DNA of 64,000 nucleotides from Paenibacillus tianjinensis (GCF_017086365.1 NZ_CP070969.1:992001-1056000), one strand, 5' to 3'. Shown: positions 1 to 9,826, counted from the stretch's first letter. Notes: a model not told the origin generated them from the letters alone. Numbers and translations: made by a program.

Positions 1-2055
1 AGCAAGAAGCACCAGACCATCCGCTCCATGCTGGAATTCAAAACAACGAACCAGCCGGTTCCGCTCGAAGAAGTAGAGCCTGCAGAATCGATTATGAAAC
101 GCTTTAAGACCGGAGCCATGTCGTTCGGTTCCATCAGTAAGGAAGCTCATGAGACACTGGCGATTGCAATGAACCGCATCGGTGGCAAGAGCAATACCGG
201 TGAAGGCGGGGAAGATCCGGCGCGCTTTATTCCGGACGCTAACGGCGATTCCCGCCGCAGTGCGATTAAGCAGGTGGCATCCGGCCGGTTCGGGGTAACC
301 TCGAACTATCTGGTGAACGCTGATGAGATCCAGATCAAGATGGCACAGGGGGCTAAACCTGGTGAAGGCGGACAGCTTCCGGGCCGCAAGGTATATCCTT
401 GGGTAGCCGAAGTGCGCGGTTCCACAGCGGGTGTGGGCCTGATTTCACCGCCGCCGCATCATGATATTTATTCCATCGAGGATTTGGCCGAACTGATTTA
501 TGATCTGAAGAATGCCAATCCGCGTGCGAGCATTAATGTGAAGCTCGTGTCTGAGGTGGGTGTCGGAACGATCGCTGCCGGCGTAGCCAAGGGCCGTGCC
601 GATATTATTCTGATCAGCGGATATGACGGCGGTACAGGGGCATCCCCGTTGAACTCCATCCGTCATGCCGGTCTGCCGTGGGAGCTTGGACTCGCGGAGA
701 CGCATCAGACGCTTATGCTGAATAACCTGCGTGACCGTGTTGTACTGGAAACCGACGGTAAAATGCTCAGCGGACGCGACCTTGCGGTAGCAGTACTGCT
801 GGGAGCAGAAGAATACGGATTTGCTACAGCACCGCTTGTAGCGGTAGGCTGCATCATGATGCGCGTATGTCAGATGGATACTTGTCCGGTTGGTGTTGCG
901 ACACAGAATCCGGAACTGCGTAAGAACTTTACCGGCGACCCGCAGCATGTCGTGAACTTTATGACATTTGTGGCTCAGGACCTGCGCGAAATTATGGCTG
1001 AGTTAGGCTTCCGCACCATTGAAGAGATGGTCGGACGCACGGATTGCCTCGATGCTGTACGTGCTTCGAGTCATTGGAAGAAGAAAGGCGTAGATCTGAG
1101 CAGTCTGCTGCATACTCCGGAACTGCCTGAAGGCAGCACCCGCTTCCGCAGCAAATTCCAGAACCACGGCCTGGAAGAAACCATCGATGTATCGAAATTG
1201 CTGGATCTGGCAGCACCGGCACTGGAATCCGGCCAGGTGGTTGAAGCTTCACTGCCGATTACGAACGTCAACCGTGCAGTGGGCACGATTCTGGGGAGCG
1301 AGCTTACCCGCAAATACGGGGCCGCAGGTCTGCCAGATGATACAATCCGTCTGCACTTCACCGGCTCTGCCGGACAAAGTCTGGGAGCTTTCGTACCGAA
1401 GGGCATTACAATTACGGTCGAAGGCGACTCCAATGACTATGTGGGTAAAGGGCTGTCCGGAGGCAAGCTGATTATCAAGCCGTCGCCGAAGGCTACCTTT
1501 GCTGCTGAGGACAACATTATTATAGGGAATACGGCGCTTTACGGAGCGACCAGCGGTGAGGCGTATATCAGTGGTATCGCCGGTGAACGGTTCGCCGTGC
1601 GTAACTCCGGTGCGAAGGTAGTTGTTGAAGGCGTGGGCGACCACGGCTGTGAATATATGACCGGCGGCCGTGTGGCCGTGCTTGGTCCAACCGGCCGCAA
1701 CTTTGCGGCAGGGATGTCCGGGGGTATCGCTTACGTCTATGACCCGGACAATACCTTCATCAAACGCTGCAACCTGGAAATGGTGCTTCTGGAGCGTGTG
1801 GAGGAAGCGGATGAAGCAGCTGAACTGCACAGCCTGATTGCCCGCCATGCAGAGCTTACAGATAGTGCTGCTGCAAGCCGGATCCTGGACAGCTGGGAGG
1901 CTTCGCTGCCGAAATTCGTCCGTGTTATTCCGAAGGATTACAAACGGATGCTGGAGCAGATCCGCAAGGTAGAACAGACCGGGTTAACCGGTGAAGCTGC
2001 CCTGATGGCTGCCTTCGAAGCCAATATGCGTGAACTTGCGCGTGTTGGAGGCTAA
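1..2055 (+). CDS. gltB: Glutamate synthase large subunit, C-terminal part (cut by window start)
   Basis: Makes glutamate from glutamine and 2-oxoglutarate. Only the last 684 residues are present; the frame is open to base 1, so the amidotransferase half lies outside. Visible are the FMN-binding synthase domain ([19 protein letters not shown]), the 3Fe-4S ligands as C-x5-C-x4-C at about residues 284, 290 and 295, and the C-terminal glycine-rich beta-helix (GXGXG) domain at about 430-600. A strong hairpin terminator follows at once, so gltB ends its transcription unit; a gltD gene is not next to it. Identification is secure. Confidence 0.96.
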   Translation, partial: SKKHQTIRSMLEFKTTNQPVPLEEVEPAESIMKRFKTGAMSFGSISKEAHETLAIAMNRIGGKSNTGEGGEDPARFIPDANGDSRRSAIKQVASGRFGVTSNYLVNADEIQIKMAQGAKPGEGGQLPGRKVYPWVAEVRGSTAGVGLISPPPHHDIYSIEDLAELIYDLKNANPRASINVKLVSEVGVGTIAAGVAKGRADIILISGYDGGTGASPLNSIRHAGLPWELGLAETHQTLMLNNLRDRVVLETDGKMLSGRDLAVAVLLGAEEYGFATAPLVAVGCIMMRVCQMDTCPVGVATQNPELRKNFTGDPQHVVNFMTFVAQDLREIMAELGFRTIEEMVGRTDCLDAVRASSHWKKKGVDLSSLLHTPELPEGSTRFRSKFQNHGLEETIDVSKLLDLAAPALESGQVVEASLPITNVNRAVGTILGSELTRKYGAAGLPDDTIRLHFTGSAGQSLGAFVPKGITITVEGDSNDYVGKGLSGGKLIIKPSPKATFAAEDNIIIGNTALYGATSGEAYISGIAGERFAVRNSGAKVVVEGVGDHGCEYMTGGRVAVLGPTGRNFAAGMSGGIAYVYDPDNTFIKRCNLEMVLLERVEEADEAAELHSLIARHAELTDSAAASRILDSWEASLPKFVRVIPKDYKRMLEQIRKVEQTGLTGEAALMAAFEANMRELARVGG

Positions 2056-2097
2056 TTAGAAATTGCCGTATCGTACTGAACGGCTGTAATAAGTAGT

Positions 2098-2140
2098 AAA
2101 AGGCTGAATCCTTCCGAATGAGGAAGGATTCAGCCTTTTT
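2098..2140 (+). terminator. Rho-independent terminator of gltB
   Basis: A perfect 15-bp stem, AGGCTGAATCCTTCC pairing with 2122-2136, has a 6-nt loop and is followed by a run of T. It lies about 45 bases after the gltB stop. Confidence 0.95.
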
Positions 2141-2253
2141 TACTATTACTGCCTTTTTTTCTTCTTTTCAGGAAAAAGGCAGTTTGTGGTAATATGAATA
2201 ATAAATAAAATGAAATGGTAGAATTGAACTTGAATATTTGAGCTAGGGAAAGA

Positions 2254-2345
2254 GTGGCGGAAGGGAATTTTGGAACTGGAAGAGCGAAGCGTCCGCCTGA
2301 AAGCTTTCTGCAGGAAAGCTCACTTCGGAAGCATAACCCTTCTGC
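2254..2345. repeat. Dispersed intergenic repeat, copy 1 (second copy at about 44725-44800)
   Basis: The core CGTCCGCCTGAAAGCTTTC, then a few bases and GGAAAGCT.CTTC, recurs at 44755-44796 with a few changes. Both copies keep the small AAGCTTTC/GGAAAGCT hairpin. The short reading frames crossing this 446-base gap (2056-2501) resemble no protein, so I treat it as non-coding. The rest of the gap, 2345-2490, shows only the ribosome-binding site of the next gene. Confidence 0.55.
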
Positions 2346-2501
2346 GGATTTCTACCGCAACAGCGGGCAAAATCAAGAAATCTGCAGACAACAGCGGCTG
2401 GAAGTCCAAACATTCTCTGGAGTCACCCCCAATCCCGAAACAGAAATATCTAGTTCCAATCTATATGTTTCATTTTATAAACAAAGAAAGGAAGTGAAAG
2501 T

Positions 2502-3431
2502 ATGCCAGTTACGGCAGAAGTAGCGAATAAGCCGGTTGCCAGCCTGATAGGGGTCACCAAAAAAATGGGTTCCAAGACGCTGGTCAGTGATCTGACGCTG
2601 GATATTACGCCCGGACAAATTTTCGGGTTCCTTGGGCCGAACGGTGCCGGTAAAACAACAACGATCCGTATGATGGTGGGACTGATTTCTATCAGCCGCG
2701 GGGATATTCTGATCTGCGGGCGCAGCATCAAGGACCATTTTGAGGAAGCTGTAGCCAACATCGGTGCGATCGTGGAAAATCCGGAGATGTATAAGTTCTT
2801 AAGCGGTTATCAGAATCTGCGGCAGTATGCCCGAATGGTCAAGGGGGTTACGAAGCAGCGGATTGATGAAGTTGTAGAGCTGGTCGGGCTTGGCCAGAGA
2901 ATTCATGACAAAGTAAAAACATACTCGCTTGGTATGCGTCAGCGGCTGGGAGTCGCTCAGGCATTGCTGCACCGGCCAAAGCTGCTGATTCTGGACGAGC
3001 CGACCAACGGGCTGGATCCGCAAGGGATTCGTGAGCTGCGGGATTATTTGCGGCGCCTGTGCCAGGAGGAAGGAACAACGGTGTTTGTCTCCAGTCACCT
3101 GTTGTCGGAGATGGAGCTGATGTGTGACAGTGTGGCCATTATCCAGAACGGGCGTCTGGTTGATGTCAAACAGCTGAAGACGGTAGGAGATGCGGTGCTG
3201 CCGGTTCAGGAAACGCTGTTTGAGGTCAATGATCCGGAAGCTGCACTGGCGCTGATCGGCCGCGGAGCAGTGAAGAACGGCGGGGTTTCTATTGAGGCAG
3301 GACGCGAGGAAATCGCCGAGCTGAACGCCCGGCTGGTAGCTGCCGGTTTCAAGGTGTACAGCATCAGGGCGCTGTCACGTTCACTGGAAGATCAATTCTT
3401 GGAAATTACCGGAGGTGAAGGCATTGGGTGA
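2502..3431 (+). CDS. ABC transporter ATP-binding protein
   Basis: ATPase subunit of an ABC-2 type exporter. The 309 residues hold a Walker A (GPNGAGKTTT, about residue 45), signature (YSLGMRQRLGVAQALL), Walker B plus D-loop (LLILDEPTNGLDP) and H-loop (SSHLLSEME), followed by a C-terminal extension typical of the drug/bacitracin exporter group (CcmA/BcrA-like). The start has GGAAGTG upstream. It overlaps the permease gene by 8-17 bases, so the two are translationally coupled. Substrate is unknown: no regulator or resistance gene is adjacent. Confidence 0.93.
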   Translation: MPVTAEVANKPVASLIGVTKKMGSKTLVSDLTLDITPGQIFGFLGPNGAGKTTTIRMMVGLISISRGDILICGRSIKDHFEEAVANIGAIVENPEMYKFLSGYQNLRQYARMVKGVTKQRIDEVVELVGLGQRIHDKVKTYSLGMRQRLGVAQALLHRPKLLILDEPTNGLDPQGIRELRDYLRRLCQEEGTTVFVSSHLLSEMELMCDSVAIIQNGRLVDVKQLKTVGDAVLPVQETLFEVNDPEAALALIGRGAVKNGGVSIEAGREEIAELNARLVAAGFKVYSIRALSRSLEDQFLEITGGEGIG

Positions 3432-4212
3432 GTTCGCAGCTCTCATACATAATGAGAATATCAAGATTTACAGCCGTGTCCGTACATGGATTATGCTGTT
3501 TATTCTGGCACTCATGAGTGCGCTGTTCCCTGCACTGGTCTACTATACGAGCAGCGGAGATTCATCGGGAACCGGATTATGGGACAACTTTCAGATGGCG
3601 GTGACGATCGCCTTTTTCCTGAATACAATCTTTACAGTGGTGGTGGCTTCTGACGCTGTGGCGGGCGAGTTCTCCTGGGGAACAATTAAGCTGCTGCTGA
3701 TCCGCCCGTGGAGCCGCTCCAAAATCCTGCTCTCCAAATACATTTCCATGGTTTTGTTCAGCTTGCTTAGTACAGCCGTGCTGATTGTATTCGCCTATGC
3801 TTCATCCCTGATTTTCTCCTCTTCCGAGGGGGGCGCAGTAGCGAATCAGATGTCCTGGAGTCCGGCGGAATATTCCTTCCTGGATGTGTTCTGCGGGTAT
3901 ATCGAGCTGTTTTTGACCGCTGCACTGGCTTTTATGGTCTCCAGCGTTTTCCGGGCTAGCGGTCTGGCCATCGGGCTGTCGCTGTTCATTATGTTTACCA
4001 AAAATATTTTCGTCAGCATCTTCAATCCCGATCGCTTTGATTGGGCCAAATATCTGATCTTCACGCATATGGATCTGCGGGGATATCTGCTGACAGACAG
4101 CGGTCCGGGAGGGGTTACCATCGGGTTCTCCATAGCGGTACTGGCAGTTTACTACCTGCTGTTCCTGGGAGTTTCCTGGTTGGTTTTCAGCAAAAGAGAT
4201 GTCGCCGCTTAA
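3424..4212 (+). CDS. ABC-2 type transporter permease
   Basis: Membrane partner of the preceding ATPase, about 262 residues with six likely membrane segments (first around residues 22-42, last near the C terminus) and the conserved ABC-2 region GEFSWGTIKLLLIRPWSRSKILLSKY. I chose the TTG at 3424 because GGAGGTG lies six bases upstream; a GTG at 3415 in the same frame would lie inside that ribosome-binding site. The gene overlaps the end of the ATPase gene. Family is clear, substrate is not. Confidence 0.88.
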   Translation: MGEFAALIHNENIKIYSRVRTWIMLFILALMSALFPALVYYTSSGDSSGTGLWDNFQMAVTIAFFLNTIFTVVVASDAVAGEFSWGTIKLLLIRPWSRSKILLSKYISMVLFSLLSTAVLIVFAYASSLIFSSSEGGAVANQMSWSPAEYSFLDVFCGYIELFLTAALAFMVSSVFRASGLAIGLSLFIMFTKNIFVSIFNPDRFDWAKYLIFTHMDLRGYLLTDSGPGGVTIGFSIAVLAVYYLLFLGVSWLVFSKRDVAA

Positions 4213-4258
4213 GGAGACAAAGCTATTGCTAACTGTATTTAAGTGAACCCGGCCGAAC

Positions 4259-4288
4259 GAAGCGGGCTAAGCCCGCTTAGCCCGCTTC
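4259..4288. terminator. 13-bp perfect hairpin between converging genes
   Basis: GAAGCGGGCTAAG pairs with CTTAGCCCGCTTC around a CCCG loop. It overlaps the bactofilin stop codon and lies between convergent genes. There is no T-run on either side, so a terminator role is inferred from position only. Confidence 0.5.
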
Positions 4289-4726
4289 GAGCTTATTCTG
4301 CTGCTTGGAGGCGCGTTTGCCTGCCTTGTCAGCCTTCTTGGCTTCGGTGTGCCCGCCTGCCGTTTCAATGGCGGGCTGTTCGGCTGTGATGACAGAGCCG
4401 TTTAGCACGCTGCCTTCCATGATGCTGAGCATGCCTGCTTGGATATTACCGTGCAGCTGTCCGGTTCCCGTCATGGTGAGCCGGTGATCGGCAGTAACGT
4501 CACCATATACTTTTCCGGCGATAATGACCTCCCTGGCTTTGATCGTGGAGAGAACCGTACTTTGTTCGCCGATGGTTACAGTCCCCTGGCACTGGATTTC
4601 CCCGCTGAAGTTACCCTCAATCCGTAAATTGGTATCGCATTGCATCTTGCCCTCCAGATTCCCTCCATGTCCGATCAACGAATCGGTAGACCTGAACAAC
4701 GCTGATTGCTTGTTTCGATTCCACAT
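4277..4726 (-). CDS. Bactofilin (polymer-forming cytoskeletal protein)
   Basis: A 149-residue bactofilin: residues about 18-115 form the short-period beta-helix of the family (LIGHGGNLEGKMQ, then repeated hydrophobic-G turns such as GNFSGEIQCQGTVTIG), followed by a Lys/Ala-rich tail. Bactofilins polymerise without nucleotide and often position cell-wall enzymes. The M23 peptidase gene lies 49 bases upstream on the same strand, the typical bactofilin-peptidase arrangement, so a shared role in wall shaping is likely. The ribosome-binding site AGGAGGGTAAAAGC supports the start. Confidence 0.9.
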   Translation of the reverse strand: MWNRNKQSALFRSTDSLIGHGGNLEGKMQCDTNLRIEGNFSGEIQCQGTVTIGEQSTVLSTIKAREVIIAGKVYGDVTADHRLTMTGTGQLHGNIQAGMLSIMEGSVLNGSVITAEQPAIETAGGHTEAKKADKAGKRASKQQNKLEAG

Positions 4727-4775
4727 GCTTTTACCCTCCTAAACATTGTATGGGTTTAATAGTTGAAGCCCTGCC

Positions 4776-5978
4776 TTATGGTTTCACATATCCTAAGGGA
4801 TTGACTGCTTTGTTCTGCTTCACTACCTGAAAATGGAGATGAGGGCCTGTGCTGCGTCCGGTATTGCCAAGTGTGCCGATTTGCTGGCCCTTGTTCACCT
4901 TATCACCCACACTGACAGTCATCCCGTTCAAATGCATGTACCAGGTTTCCAGACCGTTCGAATGCTTGAGAATAATGTATTTGCCTCTTGCTCCCATTTG
5001 CTCGGACGCAGTGACCTCACCGTCCATTGCCGCGTAGACCGGATCCCCGATGCTGCCGGCAATATCAATGCCTGAATGATAGGCGGAGACGCCTTCAAAG
5101 GGATCAGAGCGGTAGCCAAAGCTGGAAGTGATCATTTTGGAGTGGGTAGGCCAGATGACGGCCGGCGCCAGACGTTTTTTTTCTGCGAGGGCTTTTGTAG
5201 CCTGCAGCTGAGCCTCTGCGCTCTTGGCCTCCTTGGCTTCTGTAATCGTTGTGGTGATGCTGGTTACCATCTCTTCCAGCAGGCTGCGGATTTCTGCGTA
5301 ATCATCTCTGGTTTCCTGCACCAGCTCCAGAGGGTCATCCTGATAGACAGCGATATACTCCCCGCCAACCTGTGGCACTACAGTGCTGTTGAATGCGGAA
5401 GAGACAGCTCCAAGACGGAAGCTGACGGCAGACAGGGAAGAGGAAGCAGCAGCTGGCTCCGGTTCTGCACCGAAAGCGACTCCATAGTTCCGGGCGGATG
5501 ACGCCGCTGTGTCTGCAGCCGGGAGCATTCCGGAGAGGGGACCGGGAGTGGACATAGAAGTAGAAACCGGATCGGTCTCTGAGTCTGTATCCCGGCCGGT
5601 ACTGCCATCCGGATTAATCAGGGATTGCAGCTGCGCTTCAAGCGCATCCACGCTCTTCAGTTGATCCCGGATGCTCTCGGCCTCCTCTGACAGCTCCATC
5701 ACCTGGCTGCGGAGCTGCTGGAGGGTCTGTTCCTTATCGGAAACCTTCATTTCCATCCGGAGATTGGTCAGCGACAGGGAAGCAGCCTCGGCCTCCAGCT
5801 CGGCAATGGAGCGTGAGGCATGAAAATGCATCGAGGTGACCAGACTGGAGATGGAGAGGGCAGCTGCGGCCGGAATGGCCAGGGCAAGCGGCTTGGATAA
5901 CTGGAGCTGCCTGACCGGACGTCCGGCCTCGCGGACAACAAGCAGGGTAATCCGGTTGTGATCTGGCTGAGTTTTCAT
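4776..5978 (-). CDS. M23 family metallopeptidase, membrane-anchored
   Basis: Peptidoglycan endopeptidase, 400 residues. There is one N-terminal membrane segment (about residues 28-46, PLALAIPAAAALSISSLVT), a long coiled coil (about 52-120), a low-complexity Ser/Ala/Pro linker, and a C-terminal LytM domain with the zinc motifs HSGIDIAG and HLHFQV and the intervening GKYIILKHSNGLETWYMHL. The domain order matches cell-wall hydrolases held at the membrane by a coiled coil. Start has AAAGGAGAAGCT upstream. It is probably co-transcribed with the bactofilin gene downstream. Confidence 0.92.
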   Translation of the reverse strand: MKTQPDHNRITLLVVREAGRPVRQLQLSKPLALAIPAAAALSISSLVTSMHFHASRSIAELEAEAASLSLTNLRMEMKVSDKEQTLQQLRSQVMELSEEAESIRDQLKSVDALEAQLQSLINPDGSTGRDTDSETDPVSTSMSTPGPLSGMLPAADTAASSARNYGVAFGAEPEPAAASSSLSAVSFRLGAVSSAFNSTVVPQVGGEYIAVYQDDPLELVQETRDDYAEIRSLLEEMVTSITTTITEAKEAKSAEAQLQATKALAEKKRLAPAVIWPTHSKMITSSFGYRSDPFEGVSAYHSGIDIAGSIGDPVYAAMDGEVTASEQMGARGKYIILKHSNGLETWYMHLNGMTVSVGDKVNKGQQIGTLGNTGRSTGPHLHFQVVKQNKAVNPLGYVKP

Positions 5979-6222
5979 AGCTTCTCCTTTCTGCGGCTTA
6001 GGGAGCCGCCTTGTGTTCTGATGCGGTCTAGTGGTTTGTAATCAAATGGGCTCATCCGATTCGTCCTACTACTCTATGTATTCCAGCTCTTTGGTGAACA
6101 TGACAACGGTTTGCTTGAATAAAGTAGGAGAGTTACGGCAAAACCTGTACTGAAATCAGCTTGTCAGGGCAGGGTGCAATGCTCTGCCTCACCAGGCTGC
6201 CGAAATAAATGGAGGTGACGGC

Positions 6223-7656
6223 TTGAAAATAATTGTGCTCTTACTCAGTCTTTTTGTGCTGCAGATTGCTATCATCGTGCTGCTGGAATACCGCCGTCCG
6301 CAAAGGGCGCTGGCTTGGGTGTTCCTTAGCTTCTGCTGCCCTCCGCTGGGTCTGCTGCTCTATTATTTCCTGGGGCGGGATTATTGGCAGAGCCGCAAGA
6401 TAGACAAGCGCTGTACACCTTCGAGGCTTAGTGAAATCGGTGTCCGTGCCTCCGGTAAAATCAAAATTGTCCAGAAGCCGGAGGAATGCGGAAATCCGGC
6501 TTTTACCGGCCATGAGGAACTGCTCTATCTGCTCGCTAGGCTGTCCGGCCGGAATATTACAGGCCGCAACCGCAGCCGGATCCTGCCAGATGCACAGGAG
6601 GCCTATGCTGCCATGCTGGAGGCGATGGAAGCGGCGCGGGAACATATCCATTTGGAATTCTATATTTTTCGTGACGATGAGATTGGGGAGCACTTCCAGG
6701 AGGTGATGGTCCGCAAAGCGCGTCAGGGGGTCAAGGTACGTCTGCTGTGCGACGGGCTCGGCAGTCATAGCCTGAGACGGAAATTTATCGGCACCTTAAA
6801 ACATGCGGGAGTCGAGGTTCATTTCTTTTTGCCGCTGCTTCATTCGCTGCTGGACCGCAGGTTCAATTACCGGAATCACCGTAAAATTATGATAGTTGAC
6901 GGTCTGATAGGGTTTACGGGAGGGATGAATGTCGGAGATGATTATTTGGGCAAAGACCCCAAAATGGGCTATTGGCGCGACACCCATCTGCGACTGGAGG
7001 GAGATTCCGTATATCATCTGCAGGCTATATTTCTGAAGGACTGGAAGCTTGCGGCAGGTGACTGGCTGAGCCATCCGCGCTTTTTTCCAACCCATAGCTG
7101 TACGGGACAGGAAGCTGTACTAGTGGTGGCCAGCGGGCCGGATGGAGCGATTGATGCGTCCGAGGAGATGTACTTTGCCGCGCTTTGTTCGGCCAGAAGG
7201 CGTATCTGGATTACCTCGCCTTATTTCATCCCTGATCCGACCATCTGCCGGGCGCTCAAAAATGCTGTACTCAGCGGGGTGGATGTTAGAATCATTATTC
7301 CTGCCAAACCGGACAACAAGCTTGTTTACTCGGCTTCATTGTCCTATCTGGAGAATCTGCAGGATGCGGGAGTGAAGTTTTACCGCTACACCAGAGGTTT
7401 CATGCATGCCAAGGTTATGATTGTTGACGATCTGCTGGCCACCATTGGCAGTGCCAATCTGGACATGCGCAGCTTCTATTCCAATTTTGAGCTGACGGCC
7501 GTTCTGCTCCATCCGGAGAGCATTGCTAAGCTGGCCTCGGACTTTGAAAAGGACTTGCAGTACAGCCCATTTATTGATCCCGAACAATTTAAAGAGCGAG
7601 CCTGGAATGTCAAGTTGATTCAAAGCCTTTGTCAGCTGTTATCCCCGCTATTATGA
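6223..7656 (+). CDS. cls: Cardiolipin synthase
   Basis: Phospholipase D family enzyme that condenses two phosphatidylglycerols into cardiolipin at the membrane. The 477 residues start with two membrane segments (about 3-20 and 31-49) and carry two HKD motifs: HRKIMIVDGLIGFTGGMN and HAKVMIVDDLLATIGSANLD, each HxKx4D. Length is typical of bacterial Cls. The TTG start is preceded by GGAGGTG at the right distance. It is monocistronic; the M23/bactofilin unit diverges from it across 244 bases. Confidence 0.95.
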   Translation: MKIIVLLLSLFVLQIAIIVLLEYRRPQRALAWVFLSFCCPPLGLLLYYFLGRDYWQSRKIDKRCTPSRLSEIGVRASGKIKIVQKPEECGNPAFTGHEELLYLLARLSGRNITGRNRSRILPDAQEAYAAMLEAMEAAREHIHLEFYIFRDDEIGEHFQEVMVRKARQGVKVRLLCDGLGSHSLRRKFIGTLKHAGVEVHFFLPLLHSLLDRRFNYRNHRKIMIVDGLIGFTGGMNVGDDYLGKDPKMGYWRDTHLRLEGDSVYHLQAIFLKDWKLAAGDWLSHPRFFPTHSCTGQEAVLVVASGPDGAIDASEEMYFAALCSARRRIWITSPYFIPDPTICRALKNAVLSGVDVRIIIPAKPDNKLVYSASLSYLENLQDAGVKFYRYTRGFMHAKVMIVDDLLATIGSANLDMRSFYSNFELTAVLLHPESIAKLASDFEKDLQYSPFIDPEQFKERAWNVKLIQSLCQLLSPLL

Positions 7657-7727
7657 CCGAAAAGGGCACAAAAACAGCGCTTTTCAAAGGCTGAAACATG
7701 TTCCATTCCTTATTTGGCCCTATTTTG

Positions 7728-7736
7728 TGATATAAT
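7728..7736 (+). promoter_or_regulatory. Extended -10 promoter for the YitT-family gene
   Basis: TGaTATAAT is a full extended -10 element. No good -35 box is seen at 17 bases, as is common for this class. It lies about 90 bases before the start codon at 7824. Confidence 0.55.
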
Positions 7737-7823
7737 GAAGGTATAAGAAGAAATATAAGAGAGTATCTCTTAAAATGATGCTTTCGATAATTCTTTTAAA
7801 TACTTTTTTATAGGGGGAGTTCT

Positions 7824-8738
7824 ATGAATGTAAGCCAGCAAATCTTTACGAATGAGGATCAGAAAAAACCTCAAAAATCCGGGTCTGTGAAGACAGCCAG
7901 ACTAAAGATGGCTCAACGGATTGTGATGATGGTGCTGGGCGCGGCAATGATGTCCGTTGCGCTTGAAATTTTTCTTGTTCCCAATGAGTTGATTGACGGC
8001 GGAATAACCGGTATTTCTATTATGCTATCCCATATTTTTAATATTCCTCTCGGCATTTTGCTGACGCTGCTCAACCTGCCGTTTCTGGTTATCGGGTATA
8101 AGCAGATCGGCAAAACCTTTGCCTTATCCACCTTGTTTGCCGTAATTCTGATGTCTATCGGCACCCAATTGCTGCATCCGGTCAAGCCGATTACAGTTGA
8201 GCCTTTACTGGCAGCCGTGTTTGGGGGCGTTATTCTCGGGGTCGGCGTAGGACTCGTTGTAAGATACGGGGGATCGCTTGACGGTACGGAGATTGTAGCT
8301 ATTCTGGTTGCTAAGAAGCTGCCGTTTTCTGTCGGCGAAGTAGTTATGTTCTTCAACTTCTTTATTCTTTCCGTAGCGGGCTTTGTATTCGGCTGGAATA
8401 ATGCCATGTTCTCCCTGATTGCGTATTACATTGCCTTTAAGATGATCGACGTTACCCTTGAGGGGCTGGATCAGTCGAAATCGGTCTGGATTATCAGCGA
8501 TAAATTCCGCGATATCGGAGAAGCGCTGACGGAGCGTCTTGGACGCGGTGTTACGTATCTCGATGGCGAAGGCGGATTTTCCGGTGAAAACAAGAAAGTA
8601 ATCTTTGTAGTCATTACACGGCTGGAAGAAGCGAAGCTTAAATCGATTGTTGAAGACTGGGATTCGGACGCATTTGTTGCTATCGGTAATATCCATGATG
8701 TAAAAGGCGGCCGTTTTAAGAAAAAATCAATCCATTAG
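7824..8738 (+). CDS. YitT family membrane protein (DUF161/DUF2179)
   Basis: 304 residues. After a polar N-terminal tail come five to six membrane segments (from about residue 33 to 205) with the family hallmark ELIDGGITGISIML and VVRYGGSLDGTEIVA, then a cytoplasmic DUF2179 domain (about 215-295: GLDQSKSVWIISDKFRDIG, VVITRLEEAKLKSIVEDWDSDAFVAIGNIHDVKGG). Molecular function of the family is not established. AGGGGGAG precedes the ATG. Single gene, closed by a strong hairpin at 8875-8912. Confidence 0.92.
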   Translation: MNVSQQIFTNEDQKKPQKSGSVKTARLKMAQRIVMMVLGAAMMSVALEIFLVPNELIDGGITGISIMLSHIFNIPLGILLTLLNLPFLVIGYKQIGKTFALSTLFAVILMSIGTQLLHPVKPITVEPLLAAVFGGVILGVGVGLVVRYGGSLDGTEIVAILVAKKLPFSVGEVVMFFNFFILSVAGFVFGWNNAMFSLIAYYIAFKMIDVTLEGLDQSKSVWIISDKFRDIGEALTERLGRGVTYLDGEGGFSGENKKVIFVVITRLEEAKLKSIVEDWDSDAFVAIGNIHDVKGGRFKKKSIH

Positions 8739-8874
8739 CGTTTGTCCAGAATAGCGGGCACGCTACCCTGAAGGAAGGTATATTTACGAAAGTCAGAGCA
8801 ATCAATCCGGCGCCCGCAGCAAGCCACGCCGTATTCTCATATAGAATACCTTCCGTCCAAAAGCTGGACACCCG

Positions 8875-8918
8875 ATAAGCCCGCAGCCTGTGAAAGGCAT
8901 CTGCGGGCTTATTGCTGC
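8875..8918. terminator. Bidirectional terminator hairpin
   Basis: A perfect 12-bp inverted repeat, ATAAGCCCGCAG and CTGCGGGCTTAT (8901-8912), sits between the convergent YitT and ligD-polymerase genes. The bases 8739-8870 before it show no supportable gene. Confidence 0.8.
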
Positions 8919-8941
8919 CTGTGGAAGGGTGTGGGAGCTTT

Positions 8942-9826
8942 TCATGGCAGCTTCGAGACAATATCACTGACCGGCTGCGGCGGCACCTTGGCGATAAGAT
9001 CTCCCATGCGGCTCAGCCGCTCCTCAATATTCAGCAGATGATAATCAGCAGGTGAGACATTGCGGGCGACCTCCTCCCACAGGAGCGGGGTGGACACCGT
9101 AGCCAGCGGGCGTGCGCGCGGTGTATAGGGAGCGGCTAAGGTTTTGCCGCCGTAATGCTGCAGATAATCGAAATAAATCTTGTCGCCGCGGTGTTTCTTG
9201 AGCCGCTCTAATGTGAACAGGTCCGGCCTCTTCTCGGTGACATAACGCCCGACGAAATGGCCGATTTTACGCAGCTCATCAAAGGAAATTCCCGGATTCA
9301 CCGGGATAATAATCTGCACTCCCGTTGCCCCGGAGGTTTTGGGAACCGAAGCCAGCCCCAGTGATTTCAGCACATCCCCGACCATAGCGGCCGCCTCCAT
9401 AATGCGCGGCTCCACTTCAAGAGAAGGATCCAGATCGATCATCCACTCACAGGGCAGGCTGCTCCCCGCGTAGTGCAGCGAAGGATGAAATTCCAGCGCG
9501 GCCAAATTGCCGAGCCAGATCAGTTCGGGAAGGCCCTGCAGGACGATATACTCAATACCTTCATGCAGGGCTGTCTTCACAAAACCGGGCAGCGGCTGGG
9601 GGGCATTCTTCTGATAGAAGGACATCCCCGGCACTCCGTGCGGATAGCGGATAACCGTTAACAGCCGGTCTTTGCAGTAACGCAGCAGGTAAGGGGAGAG
9701 TGCAGCCAGCTTTTGCAGGTAAATCCGCTTGGTGATTCCAACCTCCGGCCAGAGGGGCTTGTCCGGGTTCGTTACTGTGATCTCTTGTCCGTCTACGGTG
9801 ATGGAGCCTTTGAGCACAGCCGGCAT
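8942..9826 (-). CDS. ligD: LigD-type polymerase/primase domain protein (NHEJ)
   Basis: Stand-alone polymerase domain (PolDom) of bacterial end joining, 294 residues, which fills or extends DNA ends with ribo- or deoxynucleotides. It shows the family start (VTNPDKPLWPEVGITKRIYLQKL), the catalytic DxD in CEWMIDLDPS, KTSGATGVQIIIPV and the LFTLERLKKHRGDKIYFDYLQH motif. AAAGGAGG precedes the ATG. It lies after the ligase and Ku genes on the same strand, with a 76-base gap. The symbol covers only part of a classical multi-domain LigD. Confidence 0.9.
   Translation of the reverse strand: MPAVLKGSITVDGQEITVTNPDKPLWPEVGITKRIYLQKLAALSPYLLRYCKDRLLTVIRYPHGVPGMSFYQKNAPQPLPGFVKTALHEGIEYIVLQGLPELIWLGNLAALEFHPSLHYAGSSLPCEWMIDLDPSLEVEPRIMEAAAMVGDVLKSLGLASVPKTSGATGVQIIIPVNPGISFDELRKIGHFVGRYVTEKRPDLFTLERLKKHRGDKIYFDYLQHYGGKTLAAPYTPRARPLATVSTPLLWEEVARNVSPADYHLLNIEERLSRMGDLIAKVPPQPVSDIVSKLP

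Noticed and set aside
1249..1848. 199-residue frame antisense to gltB
   Set aside because: Shadow of a conserved coding sequence with no start signal.
2254..2523. Open frames of 75-89 residues before the ABC transporter
   Set aside because: They cross the non-coding dispersed repeat and overlap the ABC gene start; no protein-like composition.
8716..8967. 83-residue minus-strand frame with a hydrophobic stretch
   Set aside because: It crosses the strong terminator at 8875-8912 and overlaps the ends of both flanking genes; at most a remnant.
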